Shown: piece by piece, positions 11,872-21,456 of the stretch
How the letters are laid out: every line of letters starts with the position of its first letter
Position numbering within the stretch: the first letter of the stretch is position 1
Assembly: GCA_022729755.1 (NCBI GenBank)
Contig: DZAZ01000006.1
Coordinates: 1 to 55,252, forward strand
DNA: 55,252 nt
From: Helicobacter cetorum
GTDB taxonomy: Bacteria; Campylobacterota; Campylobacteria; Campylobacterales; BB28
Direction of reading: 5' to 3'
Notes under the pieces: generated by a model
Database searches by the model: none
Told to the model about the DNA's origin: nothing
Seen by the model: the letters and a program-made list of their open reading frames with translations, nothing else
Made by a program: the position numbers and the translations under genes

Positions 11872-13344
11872 ATGAGTAAGGTTATTTTAGTTATCACTGA
11901 TGGAATTGGGTACAAAGAGACAACAGAATTTAATGCTTTTGCAAAAGCAAATAAAAAAGCTTATAAATATTTATTTGAAAATGTGCCATATTCACTCATC
12001 AAAACTCACGGGTTTAGTGTAGGATTGCCTGAAAGTCAAATGGGAAACTCTGAAGTTGGGCATATGAGTATTGGAAGTGGGAGAGTTTTGTATCAAGATT
12101 TAGTAAAAATTTCTATGGCACTTGAAGATGGAAGTTTAGCTAAAAATAAAGCTTTAAATTCACTCTTAAATCAAACTAATAATATTCATATTGTCGGACT
12201 TATGAGCGATGGAGGAGTTCATTCTCATATTAGCCATTTAATCGGAGTTGCAAAAATAGCTGAGACTAATAATAAAAAAGTATTTTTACATTTAATCACC
12301 GATGGAAGAGATGTAAGTCCAACAAGTGCGATAAATTTTATAGATGAGATTGAAAAAATCACAAGCGAAAATATAAAAATCGCTTCAATTAGTGGGCGAT
12401 TTTATGCGATGGATAGAGATAATCGTTGGGAAAGGGTTGAACTTGCCTATAATTCTATGATTAGAGCTACTTCAAAAACATCTCTAAATTCAAAAGAGTA
12501 TATAAAATCTTCATACGAAAAAGAGGTTACAGATGAATTTATCGAGCCAGTTGCATTTGGTGATTATGATGGTGCAAAAGATGGAGATGGATTTATTTTT
12601 ATCAACTTTAGAAGTGATAGAGCTAGAGAACTTGTAAGTGCAATTGGCGATAGTGAATTTAGCGAATTTATGATTAGCAAAAATCACTTTAAAGTTATTA
12701 CAATGACTGAATACAATCAAGAGTTTAACTATCCGATTATGTTTGAAAAAGAAAGCCCAAAAAATACTTTAGCTGAAGTTATTAGCAAAGCTGGACTTAG
12801 CCAACTTCATACAGCTGAAACTGAAAAGTATGCTCATGTGACATTTTTTTTAAATGGTGGAGTTGAAGAGGCTTATCCAAATGAGGAGCGAGTTTTAATA
12901 CCTTCGCCAAAAGTTAAAACTTATGACTTAAAACCTGAAATGAGTGCAAAGGAAGTTGGCGAAGTTGTAATTAAAGCGATGGAAGATGAGAAAGATTTTA
13001 TAGTTGTAAATTTTGCAAATGGCGATATGGTGGGTCATACAGGAGTTATTGAGGCTGCCATTAAAGCGGTTGAAACAGTTGATAGTGAGCTTGAAAAAAT
13101 AATCGCAAAAGCAAAAGAAAAAAATTATTCACTAATTATTACAAGCGACCACGGAAATTGCGAGGAGATGAGAGATAAAAATGGAAATATGCTAACAAAT
13201 CACACAGTTGGGGATGTTTGGTGTTTTGTGATGGCTGAAGGTGTGAATAAAGTCTCTGATGGTGGACTTAATAATATCGCTCCAACCGTTTTAAAATTAT
13301 TAGGACTTGAAATTCCAAAAGAGATGGATAAAGCTTTGATTTAA
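11872..13344 (+). CDS. gpmI: 2,3-bisphosphoglycerate-independent phosphoglycerate mutase
   Basis: Cytosolic Mn-dependent glycolytic/gluconeogenic enzyme interconverting 3- and 2-phosphoglycerate. The 490 residues begin with the metal site ITDGIGY and carry the phosphoserine nucleophile in MGNSEVGHMSIGSGR near residue 62. DGRDVSPTS and GRFYAMDRDNRWER form the inserted transferase domain. Metal ligands recur in GDMVGHTG and ITSDHGNCEEM, and HTVGDVWC ends the set. AAGGA lies before the ATG. A gene for a PD-(D/E)XK-like protein starts about 10 bases after the stop. Confidence 0.97.
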   Translation: MSKVILVITDGIGYKETTEFNAFAKANKKAYKYLFENVPYSLIKTHGFSVGLPESQMGNSEVGHMSIGSGRVLYQDLVKISMALEDGSLAKNKALNSLLNQTNNIHIVGLMSDGGVHSHISHLIGVAKIAETNNKKVFLHLITDGRDVSPTSAINFIDEIEKITSENIKIASISGRFYAMDRDNRWERVELAYNSMIRATSKTSLNSKEYIKSSYEKEVTDEFIEPVAFGDYDGAKDGDGFIFINFRSDRARELVSAIGDSEFSEFMISKNHFKVITMTEYNQEFNYPIMFEKESPKNTLAEVISKAGLSQLHTAETEKYAHVTFFLNGGVEEAYPNEERVLIPSPKVKTYDLKPEMSAKEVGEVVIKAMEDEKDFIVVNFANGDMVGHTGVIEAAIKAVETVDSELEKIIAKAKEKNYSLIITSDHGNCEEMRDKNGNMLTNHTVGDVWCFVMAEGVNKVSDGGLNNIAPTVLKLLGLEIPKEMDKALI

Positions 13345-13354
13345 AGAGTAAATG

Positions 13355-14098
13355 ATGAGTTTAGAGCAATTTTTAGAAAATTTAACTTTAGAAGAGATTG
13401 AAGAGTTAAGAAAATTAAAACTTGAAAAACAAAAGAGTTATAATTTTTCTAATATAACATTTACAGATATATATAAACTGTTCGATATATCCGAAGAGTT
13501 AAGGGATTTACACATATTTAAGAGTTGGTTTGAAAAAGATATAAAGATAAAAAGTGAGGATTTGATTTTTTTAAAAGAGCTTTTAGATAGAGAAATTATT
13601 TTTATTAATAGATATAAAGAGGAGGATTTGAAGGTAAATTTTATCTCTCAAATTCTATATAGAGTAAATTTTAAAATACTCGATAAAAAAATCAGAGATT
13701 TTTATGATGAAAAGCTAACTTATAAAACAGATAAATTTAGCATAAATGGAGAGTGTGATTTTGTAGTAGCTTATGGCTTAGAGGTTTCTCAAACACCATA
13801 TTTTTTTATTCAAGAATTTAAAAAATCTGTTTCAAATAGTGACCCAAGACCACAACTTTTGGCTGAATTAATTTGTGCAGTTGAGCTTAATAATTTTAAA
13901 AGTATTAAAGGAGCTTATATTATTGGTGCAATTTGGAATTTTGTGATTTTAGAACGAATTGAAAAGCATAAATATACATACTATATAAGTCAAAATTTTG
14001 ATAGCACAAAAATAGAAGATTTAAAAGGAATTTATAAAAATTTACTGTATGTTAAAGATGAGATAATTAAATCAACAAAGAGTGAGAATGTAAAATGA
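13355..14098 (+). CDS. PD-(D/E)XK nuclease-like protein of unknown role
   Basis: 247 residues, no signal peptide. Centre of the protein has a pattern like the PD-(D/E)XK core: NGECDFVVAYG (about residues 129-139) followed after a short gap by FFIQEFKKSV (E-x-K), then a helix with PQLLAELICAVEL. This family holds restriction, repair and tRNA-splicing enzymes as well as inactive relatives, so activity is only inferred. The second of two adjacent ATGs (13355) is chosen because AAAGAG is then 6-7 bases away. The stop overlaps the panB start as AATGA, giving tight coupling between gpmI and panB. Similar genes look like mobile cargo in many genomes; here it has typical AT-rich codon use. Confidence 0.6.
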   Translation: MSLEQFLENLTLEEIEELRKLKLEKQKSYNFSNITFTDIYKLFDISEELRDLHIFKSWFEKDIKIKSEDLIFLKELLDREIIFINRYKEEDLKVNFISQILYRVNFKILDKKIRDFYDEKLTYKTDKFSINGECDFVVAYGLEVSQTPYFFIQEFKKSVSNSDPRPQLLAELICAVELNNFKSIKGAYIIGAIWNFVILERIEKHKYTYYISQNFDSTKIEDLKGIYKNLLYVKDEIIKSTKSENVK

Positions 14099-14883
14099 AA
14101 AAAATAACGATAAATAGTATAAAGGCATCAAAAAATAACAAACAATTGAGCGTAATAACGGCCTATGATTATCTATTTGCTAAACTTTTTGATGGAATTG
14201 TAGATATTATTTTAGTTGGAGATAGCTTAAATATGAGCTTTATGGGAGAGATTGATACACTTTCGGCTAATATGGATATTATGATTTATCACACAAAGGC
14301 AGTTTGCAACGGTGCAAAAAACTCTTTTATAGTGTGCGATATGCCTTTTGGCAGTTACACTACAAAAGAAGAAGCTTTAAAAAATGCAATTAAACTTTAT
14401 CAAGAGAGTTCGGTAAATGCAATAAAAATCGAAGGTGGAAGTGATAAAGCTGATTTAATCAAACACTTAACTCAAAATTCAATCGCAGTTATGGGACATA
14501 TCGGATTAATGCCACAATTTGTTAGAAGTGAGGGTGGATATAAAGTTAAAGGCAAAAATGAGATTGAAAAAGAAGCTTTAATAAATGATGCTTTAGCACT
14601 TGAGGAAGCTGGAGTTTTTGCAATTGTGGTTGAGGGAGTTAAATCTGAAGTGGCTGAAGCTATAAGCAAAGCTGTAAATGTGCCAATTATTGGGATTGGT
14701 GCAGGAAATAAAGTTGATGGACAAGTTTTAGTTTGGTCTGATATGCTTGGATTGTTTGAAGATTTTAAACCAAAATTTGTAAGAGAGTATTTAAATGGAG
14801 CTAAACTTGTCAAAGATGCTGTTTATAAATATGTGCAAGATATACAAAAAAGAGAGTTTCCATCTGAAAAAGAGAGTTATTGA
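14095..14883 (+). CDS. panB: Ketopantoate hydroxymethyltransferase
   Basis: First step of pantothenate (vitamin B5, CoA) synthesis: transfers a hydroxymethyl group from methylene-tetrahydrofolate to 2-ketoisovalerate. 262 residues with Mg ligands in [10 protein letters not shown] and [10 protein letters not shown], the lysine of [17 protein letters not shown], and the catalytic glutamate in IVVEGV followed by PIIGIGAG. Its ATG lies inside the stop of the PD-(D/E)XK-like gene, and its TGA overlaps the ruvB ATG (TGATG). The partner gene panC is 27 kb away. A panB-ruvB pair is, as I recall, also seen in Helicobacter. Confidence 0.96.
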   Translation: MKKITINSIKASKNNKQLSVITAYDYLFAKLFDGIVDIILVGDSLNMSFMGEIDTLSANMDIMIYHTKAVCNGAKNSFIVCDMPFGSYTTKEEALKNAIKLYQESSVNAIKIEGGSDKADLIKHLTQNSIAVMGHIGLMPQFVRSEGGYKVKGKNEIEKEALINDALALEEAGVFAIVVEGVKSEVAEAISKAVNVPIIGIGAGNKVDGQVLVWSDMLGLFEDFKPKFVREYLNGAKLVKDAVYKYVQDIQKREFPSEKESY

Positions 14884-15884
14884 TGAATAGAGTTGTAGAA
14901 ATTGAAAAAATAAATTTTGAAACAAACGATGAAATAACTCTAAGACCCAGCAAATGGAACGAGTACATTGGTCAAGATAAAATTAAAAAAAATTTAAAAA
15001 TTTTTATTGAAGCTAGTAAAAAAAGAAACGAGTGTCTTGACCACACTCTTTTTTTTGGTCCTCCTGGACTTGGTAAAACCACACTTGCACATTTGATTTC
15101 AACTGAAATGAATGCAAATTTAAAAGTAATAGCGGCTCCAACACTTGAAAAAGGTGGGGATTTAGCAGCAATTTTAACAAATCTTGAAGAAAAAGATATA
15201 TTATTTATCGATGAAATTCATCGCCTTTCACCAGCAATTGAAGAGATACTCTATCCTGCTATGGAAGATTTTAGGCTTGATATCATAATAGGAAGTGGAG
15301 TAGCCGCAAATACAATTAAAATTGATTTGGCTAAATTTAGCTTAATTGGAGCAACCACAAGGGCTGGAATGTTATCAAATCCTCTTAGAGATAGATTTGG
15401 AATGCAATTTAGACTTGAATTTTATGATGAAGAAGCACTATCAAAAATTATCACTTTAGCTTCAAAAAAGTTGCATAAAGAGTGTTTGAGCCAATCAGCT
15501 TTTGAAATTGCAAAAAGAAGTCGAGGAACTCCACGAATTGCACTTCGATTATTAAAAAGAGTTAGAGATTTTGCTGAAGTTGAAGATAAAAATATTATAG
15601 ATTTAGAACTGACAAAATATGCATTAAATGAGCTTGGAGTGAATGAAATTGGATTTGATGAACTTGATTTAAAACTTTTAAATTTATTAATTGAAGCTAA
15701 AGGCAAAGCTTTAGGACTTAGTACAATTTCAGCAACTCTAAGCGAAGATGAGGGAACTATTGAAGATGTAATTGAGCCATATTTAATTGCAAATGGATAT
15801 ATTCAAAAGACACCTAAAGGAAGAGTTGCCACTACAAAAGCTTACGAAGTATTGAAACTAAAAAGAGATAATAACTTAATTTGA
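14883..15884 (+). CDS. ruvB: Holliday junction branch migration ATPase RuvB
   Basis: Hexameric AAA+ motor that drives branch migration with RuvA at Holliday junctions. 333 residues from the ATG at 14883, which overlaps the panB TGA; a TTG three bases earlier is in frame but not needed. Seen: [12 protein letters not shown] at the N-terminus, Walker [14 protein letters not shown], Walker [12 protein letters not shown], sensor 1 GATTRAGML with the arginine finger region [13 protein letters not shown], and the C-terminal winged helix ending in [12 protein letters not shown]. ruvA and ruvC are not in the window. Confidence 0.97.
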   Translation: MNRVVEIEKINFETNDEITLRPSKWNEYIGQDKIKKNLKIFIEASKKRNECLDHTLFFGPPGLGKTTLAHLISTEMNANLKVIAAPTLEKGGDLAAILTNLEEKDILFIDEIHRLSPAIEEILYPAMEDFRLDIIIGSGVAANTIKIDLAKFSLIGATTRAGMLSNPLRDRFGMQFRLEFYDEEALSKIITLASKKLHKECLSQSAFEIAKRSRGTPRIALRLLKRVRDFAEVEDKNIIDLELTKYALNELGVNEIGFDELDLKLLNLLIEAKGKALGLSTISATLSEDEGTIEDVIEPYLIANGYIQKTPKGRVATTKAYEVLKLKRDNNLI

Positions 15885-15934
15885 TATAAAATATAGTAAA
15901 ATAGTGTTTAAACAATTCATAAAAAGGGAGTTTA

Positions 15935-17530
15935 ATGCTAGAAATTATAGTTATTGCTTTTTTCTTTTCATTAATGATTAACATTTTTTTAAAAAGGTTT
16001 GGACTTCCTACAATTATAGGTTATATTTTAACAGGTACACTAATAGCTTATTTATTTGGAATTCACGGTGCTGTTAATAATCACGAATTAAAGGAAATAG
16101 CAGAATTTGGTGTAGTATTTTTAATGTTTACAATAGGTTTAGAGTTCTCTTTTTCGCACTTAAAAGAGATGAGGTATGAAGTTTTCGTAGCAGGAACTTT
16201 GCAAATTGTATTTACTTCTGGTTTTAGTTATGTTATAGGTCATTATTTATTGGGTTTAGACCAAAAGTTATCTATCGTTTTAGCTTTGGCAATTTCACTC
16301 TCTTCAACGGCAATTGTATTAAAAACTTTTAATGAAAATGGTGAAATTTATAGACGATACGGACAACGCTCACTCGGAATTTTGATTATGCAAGATATTG
16401 CAGTAATTCCTATTTTATTACTACTTGGTTTTTTAGTTTCATCAGATGGTTCCGTTATGCAAGTTATTGGGCATACTATTTTAAATGCTTTTGTATTACT
16501 TACAATTTTATTTTTAATTGGAAAATATCTATTAGAGCCATTTTTTATAAAAATCACCAAAACTCACTCTGATGAGCTTTTTGTGGGTTCTATTTTATTT
16601 TTAGCGATTGGCTCATCTTATTTAGCTCACGAATTTGGATTTTCATACTCACTTGGAGCATTTTTAGCTGGAATGTTAATTTCTGAAACAAAATTCAAAC
16701 ATCAAGCTGAAGCCGATTTGGTGCCTTTTAGAGATTTATTACTTGGTGTATTTTTTATCACAGTTGGAATGCAAATTGACTTTTTAGTCATCATAGAAAA
16801 TATCACTTATGTATTATTGCTTTTAATGGCAGTATTAGTTGTAAAATTTATATTAATTTATGCAATTGTTAGATTAAGAGATAGTAGTAGAACTTCGTTC
16901 AAAACGGCTCTTTCGCTTATTCAAGTTGGAGAATTTTCACTTGCAATTTTAGAATTGGCTAGAGTTAATAATTTAGTTTATGCTCCTTATAGTCAAATAA
17001 TGATTGTAACAATTGTTATTTCGATGATTTTAACCCCTTTTATTTTGAAAAATTTAAAAGCAATTACAGATTTAATCTTTGAAGAAGAAGAGGAAAAAGT
17101 TGAAAATCAAGCCACTTATGAAAGACTTGAAAATCATATTATAATCCTTGGTTATGGAGAGTTTGGAAAAAGTATTGCAAATACACTTAAAGAGGTGGGT
17201 GAGCCTTATTGTATTATTGAAAATAATATTAACTCTTATTATTTTGGAGTAAAAGATAATGAACCAATTATCTTTGGAAATGCCCTTAAAAAACAAATTT
17301 TACAAAGTGCTTCAATTAATAAAGCTTCAAAAATTATCATTGCAATTGATAATGCTAAAAAACTTCGACAAGCTTGTGAAACAATAGCTCATTTTGTAAC
17401 AAAAGAGAAAATAATTATTAAAGTTCATAGTGAACGAGAAAAAAGCTTAGTTGCAGATTTAGGAATTGAAAATATTATTATCGAAAATAATGAAGCATCA
17501 AACGCTGTAAAAACTTTGATATTTGAGTAA
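15935..17530 (+). CDS. Kef-type monovalent cation:proton antiporter (CPA2) with TrkA-N domain
   Basis: Inner-membrane protein of 531 residues. About residues 1-380 form the CPA2 transporter (12 or so hydrophobic segments; GLPTIIGYILTGTLIA, EFGVVFLMFTIGLEFS, LSLSSTAIVLKTF, FSLGAFLAGMLISE-like stretches). Residues from about 400 form a Rossmann RCK/TrkA-N domain (HIIILGYGEFGKSIANTL). Kef proteins release K+ in response to electrophile or redox signals; relatives can move Na+ instead, so the ion is inferred. A strong AAGGGAG precedes the ATG. Upstream TGATATAAA overlaps the ruvB stop and could be its own -10. The gene ends inside a bidirectional terminator. Confidence 0.88.
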   Translation: MLEIIVIAFFFSLMINIFLKRFGLPTIIGYILTGTLIAYLFGIHGAVNNHELKEIAEFGVVFLMFTIGLEFSFSHLKEMRYEVFVAGTLQIVFTSGFSYVIGHYLLGLDQKLSIVLALAISLSSTAIVLKTFNENGEIYRRYGQRSLGILIMQDIAVIPILLLLGFLVSSDGSVMQVIGHTILNAFVLLTILFLIGKYLLEPFFIKITKTHSDELFVGSILFLAIGSSYLAHEFGFSYSLGAFLAGMLISETKFKHQAEADLVPFRDLLLGVFFITVGMQIDFLVIIENITYVLLLLMAVLVVKFILIYAIVRLRDSSRTSFKTALSLIQVGEFSLAILELARVNNLVYAPYSQIMIVTIVISMILTPFILKNLKAITDLIFEEEEEKVENQATYERLENHIIILGYGEFGKSIANTLKEVGEPYCIIENNINSYYFGVKDNEPIIFGNALKKQILQSASINKASKIIIAIDNAKKLRQACETIAHFVTKEKIIIKVHSEREKSLVADLGIENIIIENNEASNAVKTLIFE

Positions 17531-17560
17531 AAAGAGGTTAAATTTTTTCAACCTCTTTTT
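17529..17560. terminator. Bidirectional intrinsic terminator between Kef and MMPL genes
   Basis: AAAAAGAGGTT (17529-17539) pairs perfectly with AACCTCTTTTT (17550-17560) around a 10-base loop, leaving T-tracts on both strands. It serves the convergent Kef and MMPL genes; the stop codons of both lie within the hairpin (17528-17530 and 17538-17540). Confidence 0.85.
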
Positions 17561-19988
17561 CTTTTTGTGAAAATGGCTTAAATAGTATAAGTAAAGTTGG
17601 AAGTAAAACTAAATCTCCTAAAACTGCAAAAAACATCGCTAATGCCACTAAAAGCCCAAAGTAAATTGTAGGTATGAAATTTGACAACATTAAAATAGAA
17701 AAACCTAACATTACTACAAAAGATGTGTAATACATCGCATATCCAATGCTATTATGGGATTTATACATAACAGCCACATAATCACTATCTTTTGCAATTT
17801 CACTCTTGAAGCGATGTAAATAGTGAATTGTATTATCAACCGCCATTCCAAAGCTAATAGCGGCAATTGTAATAGTCATAATATCAAGTGGAATTTGTGC
17901 AACTCCCATAACTCCAAAAACCATTGTGATTGGTATCATATTAACTATCATTGCAATTAAACCTATTTTAAAAGATTTAAAAAGCAATAAAAATACAACT
18001 CCAAGTATAAAAACAACAATTCCTAAAGTTTTGATTTGTGAGTTAAAAAGGCTTTGAAGCATATTGTTATAAAGTACCATCATTCCGCTTAATTTAAAAT
18101 CTTCTAATTTAAGCTCATTTTCTAAATCTTTTTGAATACTTGCTAACATTTCTCCTCTTCTAAGTCCCTCTTTTGAATCGATAATTCTCGTTGAAAATCT
18201 AACTTGATTATCATTTATGCTTAAATATGGATATAAAATTATCTTTTTATACTCCTCTGGTAACTTCTCATATAAAAGTGCTAACTCAAAATTATCTAAA
18301 TCTTTACCATTATTCAACTCTCTACCTATTTTTAAAATAGTAGCCAAAGATAAAACTTTTCCAACCTCATCGCGAGAATCTAAATAATCGTGAATCTTTT
18401 CGATAGTTTGCATTTTTTGAGCTGTGAACCAATATTTAGCTTCATTTTCATTTTGGCTAAATTCATCTTCAAACGAATCTACATCTTCACTCTTTTCCTC
18501 TATACTTATTTGATTAGTATTTAAATTAACCACTATATCAAGTGGAGTTGTACCACCTAAGTATCTATCAATTGTTTCCATTCCTTTATAAATTTCAGTA
18601 TTTGATTTAAAATAATTTATAAAACTATTTTCAACTATGAGTTTTGTAACTCCATAACCTCCAAATATAAAAGCAAAAACACTAGCAATTATGATATATT
18701 TAGAGTGATTTTTTACCATATTTGCTATATGTTTAGTTAATAAAAAGTGAGTTTCAAAAAATGTTTGAGGTGGTATTTTTTTGAATTGAACCATAATAGT
18801 TGGAAAAATTAAAAAAGTTAAAAATAGCGATAAAAAAAGTCCTCCACTCATCATTAAACCTAAATTGATAACAGGTAAAATTCCACTAGTAATTAGTGAA
18901 CCAAATCCTACCATTGTAGTTAAAATTACAAAAAACGATGGTTTTGACATACTTAAAACTGTGTTTAAAACTAAATCTTCTTGAGTAGCATCTGGATATT
19001 TTTGTAACAATTCTCTATATTTTACATTTAAATGAATTGTAAGCGACATCGTAATAATAAGTTGAATTGTTATGAAATTTGAGGAAATTACGGTTACTTC
19101 AAAGCCAAATAAACTTAAAAAACCAGTTGTCGAAATAATTGATAAAAGTGAAATTAAAACAGACATTAAGACATATCTAACTTGCCTAAAAATAATCCAT
19201 AAAATCACTATAAGTATCGCAAGAACTATCGTTCCATAAACTTCCAAATCATACTTAATAAAACTAATCATATCATCAGTTATCATATTAATTCCACCCA
19301 AAAATAGTTTTCCGCTATCTTGGTAATTGTGCATAATATTTCTAATTTTCATAATAATTTGATGATTTTTATCTCTAATAGAGTCTCGATACTCTTTAAA
19401 AGCTCTATTTGCCTCTTTTGCTTCAAGAGTATCAACTCCAACTAATGCATTTCTTTTTTCTAACAATTCAAAATATTTTGTATCGTCTTTAAGATAAATA
19501 AGCATCGCAGTAGTTTTAAAATCAGCACTTACTAAATTATTTGAATACAATGGAGAGTTTAAAAGCTCTTTTTCAATAACACTCTTATCGCTAACTTGTT
19601 CTAAAGTTGGAATATTTTCAATCAACTCTTTAAGTGGTTTTTTTTCGCTTTGAAGCAAAGGAACACTTAAAATCGAAGTTACATCCTCAACACTCTCTAA
19701 CTCTTTAAAATCTTTAGTTAAATTTGCGATACTCTCAAGTGTTTCATTTTCTAAAAGCCCTTTATTTGGTGTATAAGTTACAACTAAATAATCAGGCGAA
19801 TAGTATCTTTTATTTACTTCTCTGGCAAAAGCTAAATCTTTATCATCTTGAAGCAGTAAAGTTTCAGATGAAAAATCAATTTCAAACTTATAAATTTGAC
19901 TTGCAAGTAAAGCAACAATTAAAATTGTGAAACCTAATGCTAATTTTGGATAACTTAAAATAACATTTGAATATAAATTTTTCAGCAT
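17538..19988 (-). CDS. MMPL/RND-family lipid transporter of the MlaA-MlaC locus
   Basis: 816-residue inner-membrane protein with the RND layout: TM1 (about 14-32), a large periplasmic loop, TM2-6 (about 230-400), a second TM near 430, a second periplasmic loop, and TM8-12 (about 650-800). The proton-relay-like stretch ISFGMAVDNTIHYLHRFKSE lies near residue 735. It sits 6 bases downstream of mlaC and after mlaA. The same trio occurs in Campylobacter (Cj1371-Cj1373), where it takes part in outer-membrane phospholipid traffic, so this protein probably replaces the ABC transporter MlaFEDB as the inner-membrane engine. Direction of transport cannot be read from sequence. Confidence 0.82.
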   Translation of the reverse strand: MLKNLYSNVILSYPKLALGFTILIVALLASQIYKFEIDFSSETLLLQDDKDLAFAREVNKRYYSPDYLVVTYTPNKGLLENETLESIANLTKDFKELESVEDVTSILSVPLLQSEKKPLKELIENIPTLEQVSDKSVIEKELLNSPLYSNNLVSADFKTTAMLIYLKDDTKYFELLEKRNALVGVDTLEAKEANRAFKEYRDSIRDKNHQIIMKIRNIMHNYQDSGKLFLGGINMITDDMISFIKYDLEVYGTIVLAILIVILWIIFRQVRYVLMSVLISLLSIISTTGFLSLFGFEVTVISSNFITIQLIITMSLTIHLNVKYRELLQKYPDATQEDLVLNTVLSMSKPSFFVILTTMVGFGSLITSGILPVINLGLMMSGGLFLSLFLTFLIFPTIMVQFKKIPPQTFFETHFLLTKHIANMVKNHSKYIIIASVFAFIFGGYGVTKLIVENSFINYFKSNTEIYKGMETIDRYLGGTTPLDIVVNLNTNQISIEEKSEDVDSFEDEFSQNENEAKYWFTAQKMQTIEKIHDYLDSRDEVGKVLSLATILKIGRELNNGKDLDNFELALLYEKLPEEYKKIILYPYLSINDNQVRFSTRIIDSKEGLRRGEMLASIQKDLENELKLEDFKLSGMMVLYNNMLQSLFNSQIKTLGIVVFILGVVFLLLFKSFKIGLIAMIVNMIPITMVFGVMGVAQIPLDIMTITIAAISFGMAVDNTIHYLHRFKSEIAKDSDYVAVMYKSHNSIGYAMYYTSFVVMLGFSILMLSNFIPTIYFGLLVALAMFFAVLGDLVLLPTLLILFKPFSQKEKEVEKI

Positions 19989-19994
19989 TAAAAA

Positions 19995-20579
19995 CTACTT
20001 TTTAGCAGATAATTTATCGATAATAGCTTTAAAATTTGAATTAGATAAAATTTCTGCAAATTGAGTTCTATAAGTTTGAACTATACTAACACCTTCTATT
20101 TCCAAATCATAAATTAACCATTTTTTCTTATCATCAGTTAAATAAAATTTATAAAGCACTTCAATTGGTTGACCTTTACCTAAAACAAGCGAAGAGATAT
20201 AAATTCTATCATCTTTATTTTTTTTCGGTTCTTTTATTTCTACTTTTTCATTTGAATATGAGTGTAACTTTTCAAAATATGAATTTTTAACTTTTTTCAC
20301 AAATAAATCATTATAAAGTTTTTTATCAGCTTCGCTTATTTTTTTCCACTCACTCCCACCAAGTGAAAGCTTTGCCATAAGTGTAAAATCAAAAATATCT
20401 TCAACACCAGAAATTATCTTCTCTTCTTTTTGTTCTTTTGAAATTTTTTTATTTTCCAAAATACTCGTGATAGTATTTATTTTAGTTGTCAATAAACCTT
20501 TTAAATCACTCTCTACTGTTGCCGTTGCCATAAGTGGCGATAAAAAAAGAACAATTATTACTAATATTTTTTTCATCAT
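19995..20579 (-). CDS. mlaC: Periplasmic phospholipid-binding protein MlaC (Ttg2D family)
   Basis: 194 residues with a Sec signal peptide (about 1-21, KKILVIIVLFLSPLMATA) and the MlaC fold. Seen: IFDFTLMAKLSLGG for the entrance helix, then KKWLIYDLEIEGVSIVQTYR near 155-175, a signature of the family, and a final FAEILSNSNF helix. MlaC ferries phospholipids across the periplasm between outer and inner membrane complexes. Its first ATG overlaps the mlaA TGA (ATGA) with AAAGGA 7 bases upstream. The MMPL transporter gene follows. Confidence 0.9.
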   Translation of the reverse strand: MMKKILVIIVLFLSPLMATATVESDLKGLLTTKINTITSILENKKISKEQKEEKIISGVEDIFDFTLMAKLSLGGSEWKKISEADKKLYNDLFVKKVKNSYFEKLHSYSNEKVEIKEPKKNKDDRIYISSLVLGKGQPIEVLYKFYLTDDKKKWLIYDLEIEGVSIVQTYRTQFAEILSNSNFKAIIDKLSAKK

Positions 20580-21313
20580 TGTGCAATCCTTTTCTCTCTA
20601 TTTTGTTCGTAAATTTCTCTAAAAAATGGATAAAGTTCAACCGCATCTTTTTTTAAGTTTTCGTAATTTTGTGCTTCAAATGAACTTTTATTGATAGTTT
20701 CTACTAAAGATAAACTATAAGCTTCAGTATTATTATCAAAAACATTGTAACCTCTATCAGCCCAATAATTAGTTGGATTTATATAGCCATCAATTGCAAG
20801 ACCAATAACATCTCTCAAATTTGAGTTTCCTAATATTGGTAAAACTATATGAAAGCCACTACCAAAACCTAAATGACCTAATGTTTGTCCAAAATCCTCC
20901 TTTTTAGGTTCTAAATTAAAATTTCTTTTAGCTGGGTCAAAAAATCCTCCTAATCCAAAAGTTGTATTTATAGAAAACCTTGCTAACTCTTGCATTGCAC
21001 CATCTATTTTAAATTGCAATAAATTATTAGCAAAGTTGAGTGGAAAATACAAATTATCAAAAAAGTTAGATAAACCAGTTCTAATATTTTTATGAACAAC
21101 TTTTTTATACCCTTTTGCTATTGGAAAAAGCAAATTAGTATAAAAATAATCATTAAAATTGGTCATAAATTCATTATAACCCTTAAGTGGGTCAAATATC
21201 TCCTTTTTTTCCTCCACTTTAAATTCACTCTCAAAACTATCTTCATCAAATGCAAATATCAATTGAGTAAACATCAAATTCACTATAAATAGCGATAAAA
21301 TTAACCTTTTCAT
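20576..21313 (-). CDS. mlaA: MlaA/VacJ-family outer-membrane lipid asymmetry protein
   Basis: 245 residues with the MlaA body: FDPLKGYNEFMTNFNDYFY, NLYFPLNFANNLLQFK, ARFSINTTFGLGGFFDPA, EDFGQTLGHLGFGSG and the LPILGNSNLRDVIG stretch. MlaA removes misplaced phospholipids from the outer leaflet of the outer membrane. The N-terminal hydrophobic stretch is followed by TQLIFAFDEDS; I see no lipobox cysteine, so unlike E. coli MlaA it looks like a signal-peptidase-I substrate. It heads the mlaA-mlaC-MMPL operon. A TATAAT lies on the minus strand at 21382-21387, with GAGGA before the ATG. Confidence 0.9.
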   Translation of the reverse strand: MKRLILSLFIVNLMFTQLIFAFDEDSFESEFKVEEKKEIFDPLKGYNEFMTNFNDYFYTNLLFPIAKGYKKVVHKNIRTGLSNFFDNLYFPLNFANNLLQFKIDGAMQELARFSINTTFGLGGFFDPAKRNFNLEPKKEDFGQTLGHLGFGSGFHIVLPILGNSNLRDVIGLAIDGYINPTNYWADRGYNVFDNNTEAYSLSLVETINKSSFEAQNYENLKKDAVELYPFFREIYEQNREKRIAQ

Positions 21314-21456
21314 AAAAAATCCTCATATTAATTTTTTTAAAACTATGTATTTTATTTTTTTTTTCATTTTAAGTAATTGAAATTATAATAAATTTCTTAA
21401 AAAAAGTTATAAAAAGAGGATTTTGCAGAAAAAAAAGAGAAGATAAGTGTGAAATA

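Noticed and set aside
21320-21365. Lysine-rich 14-codon ORF on the minus strand before mlaA
   Set aside because: It consists of A-runs expected by chance and has no ribosome site.
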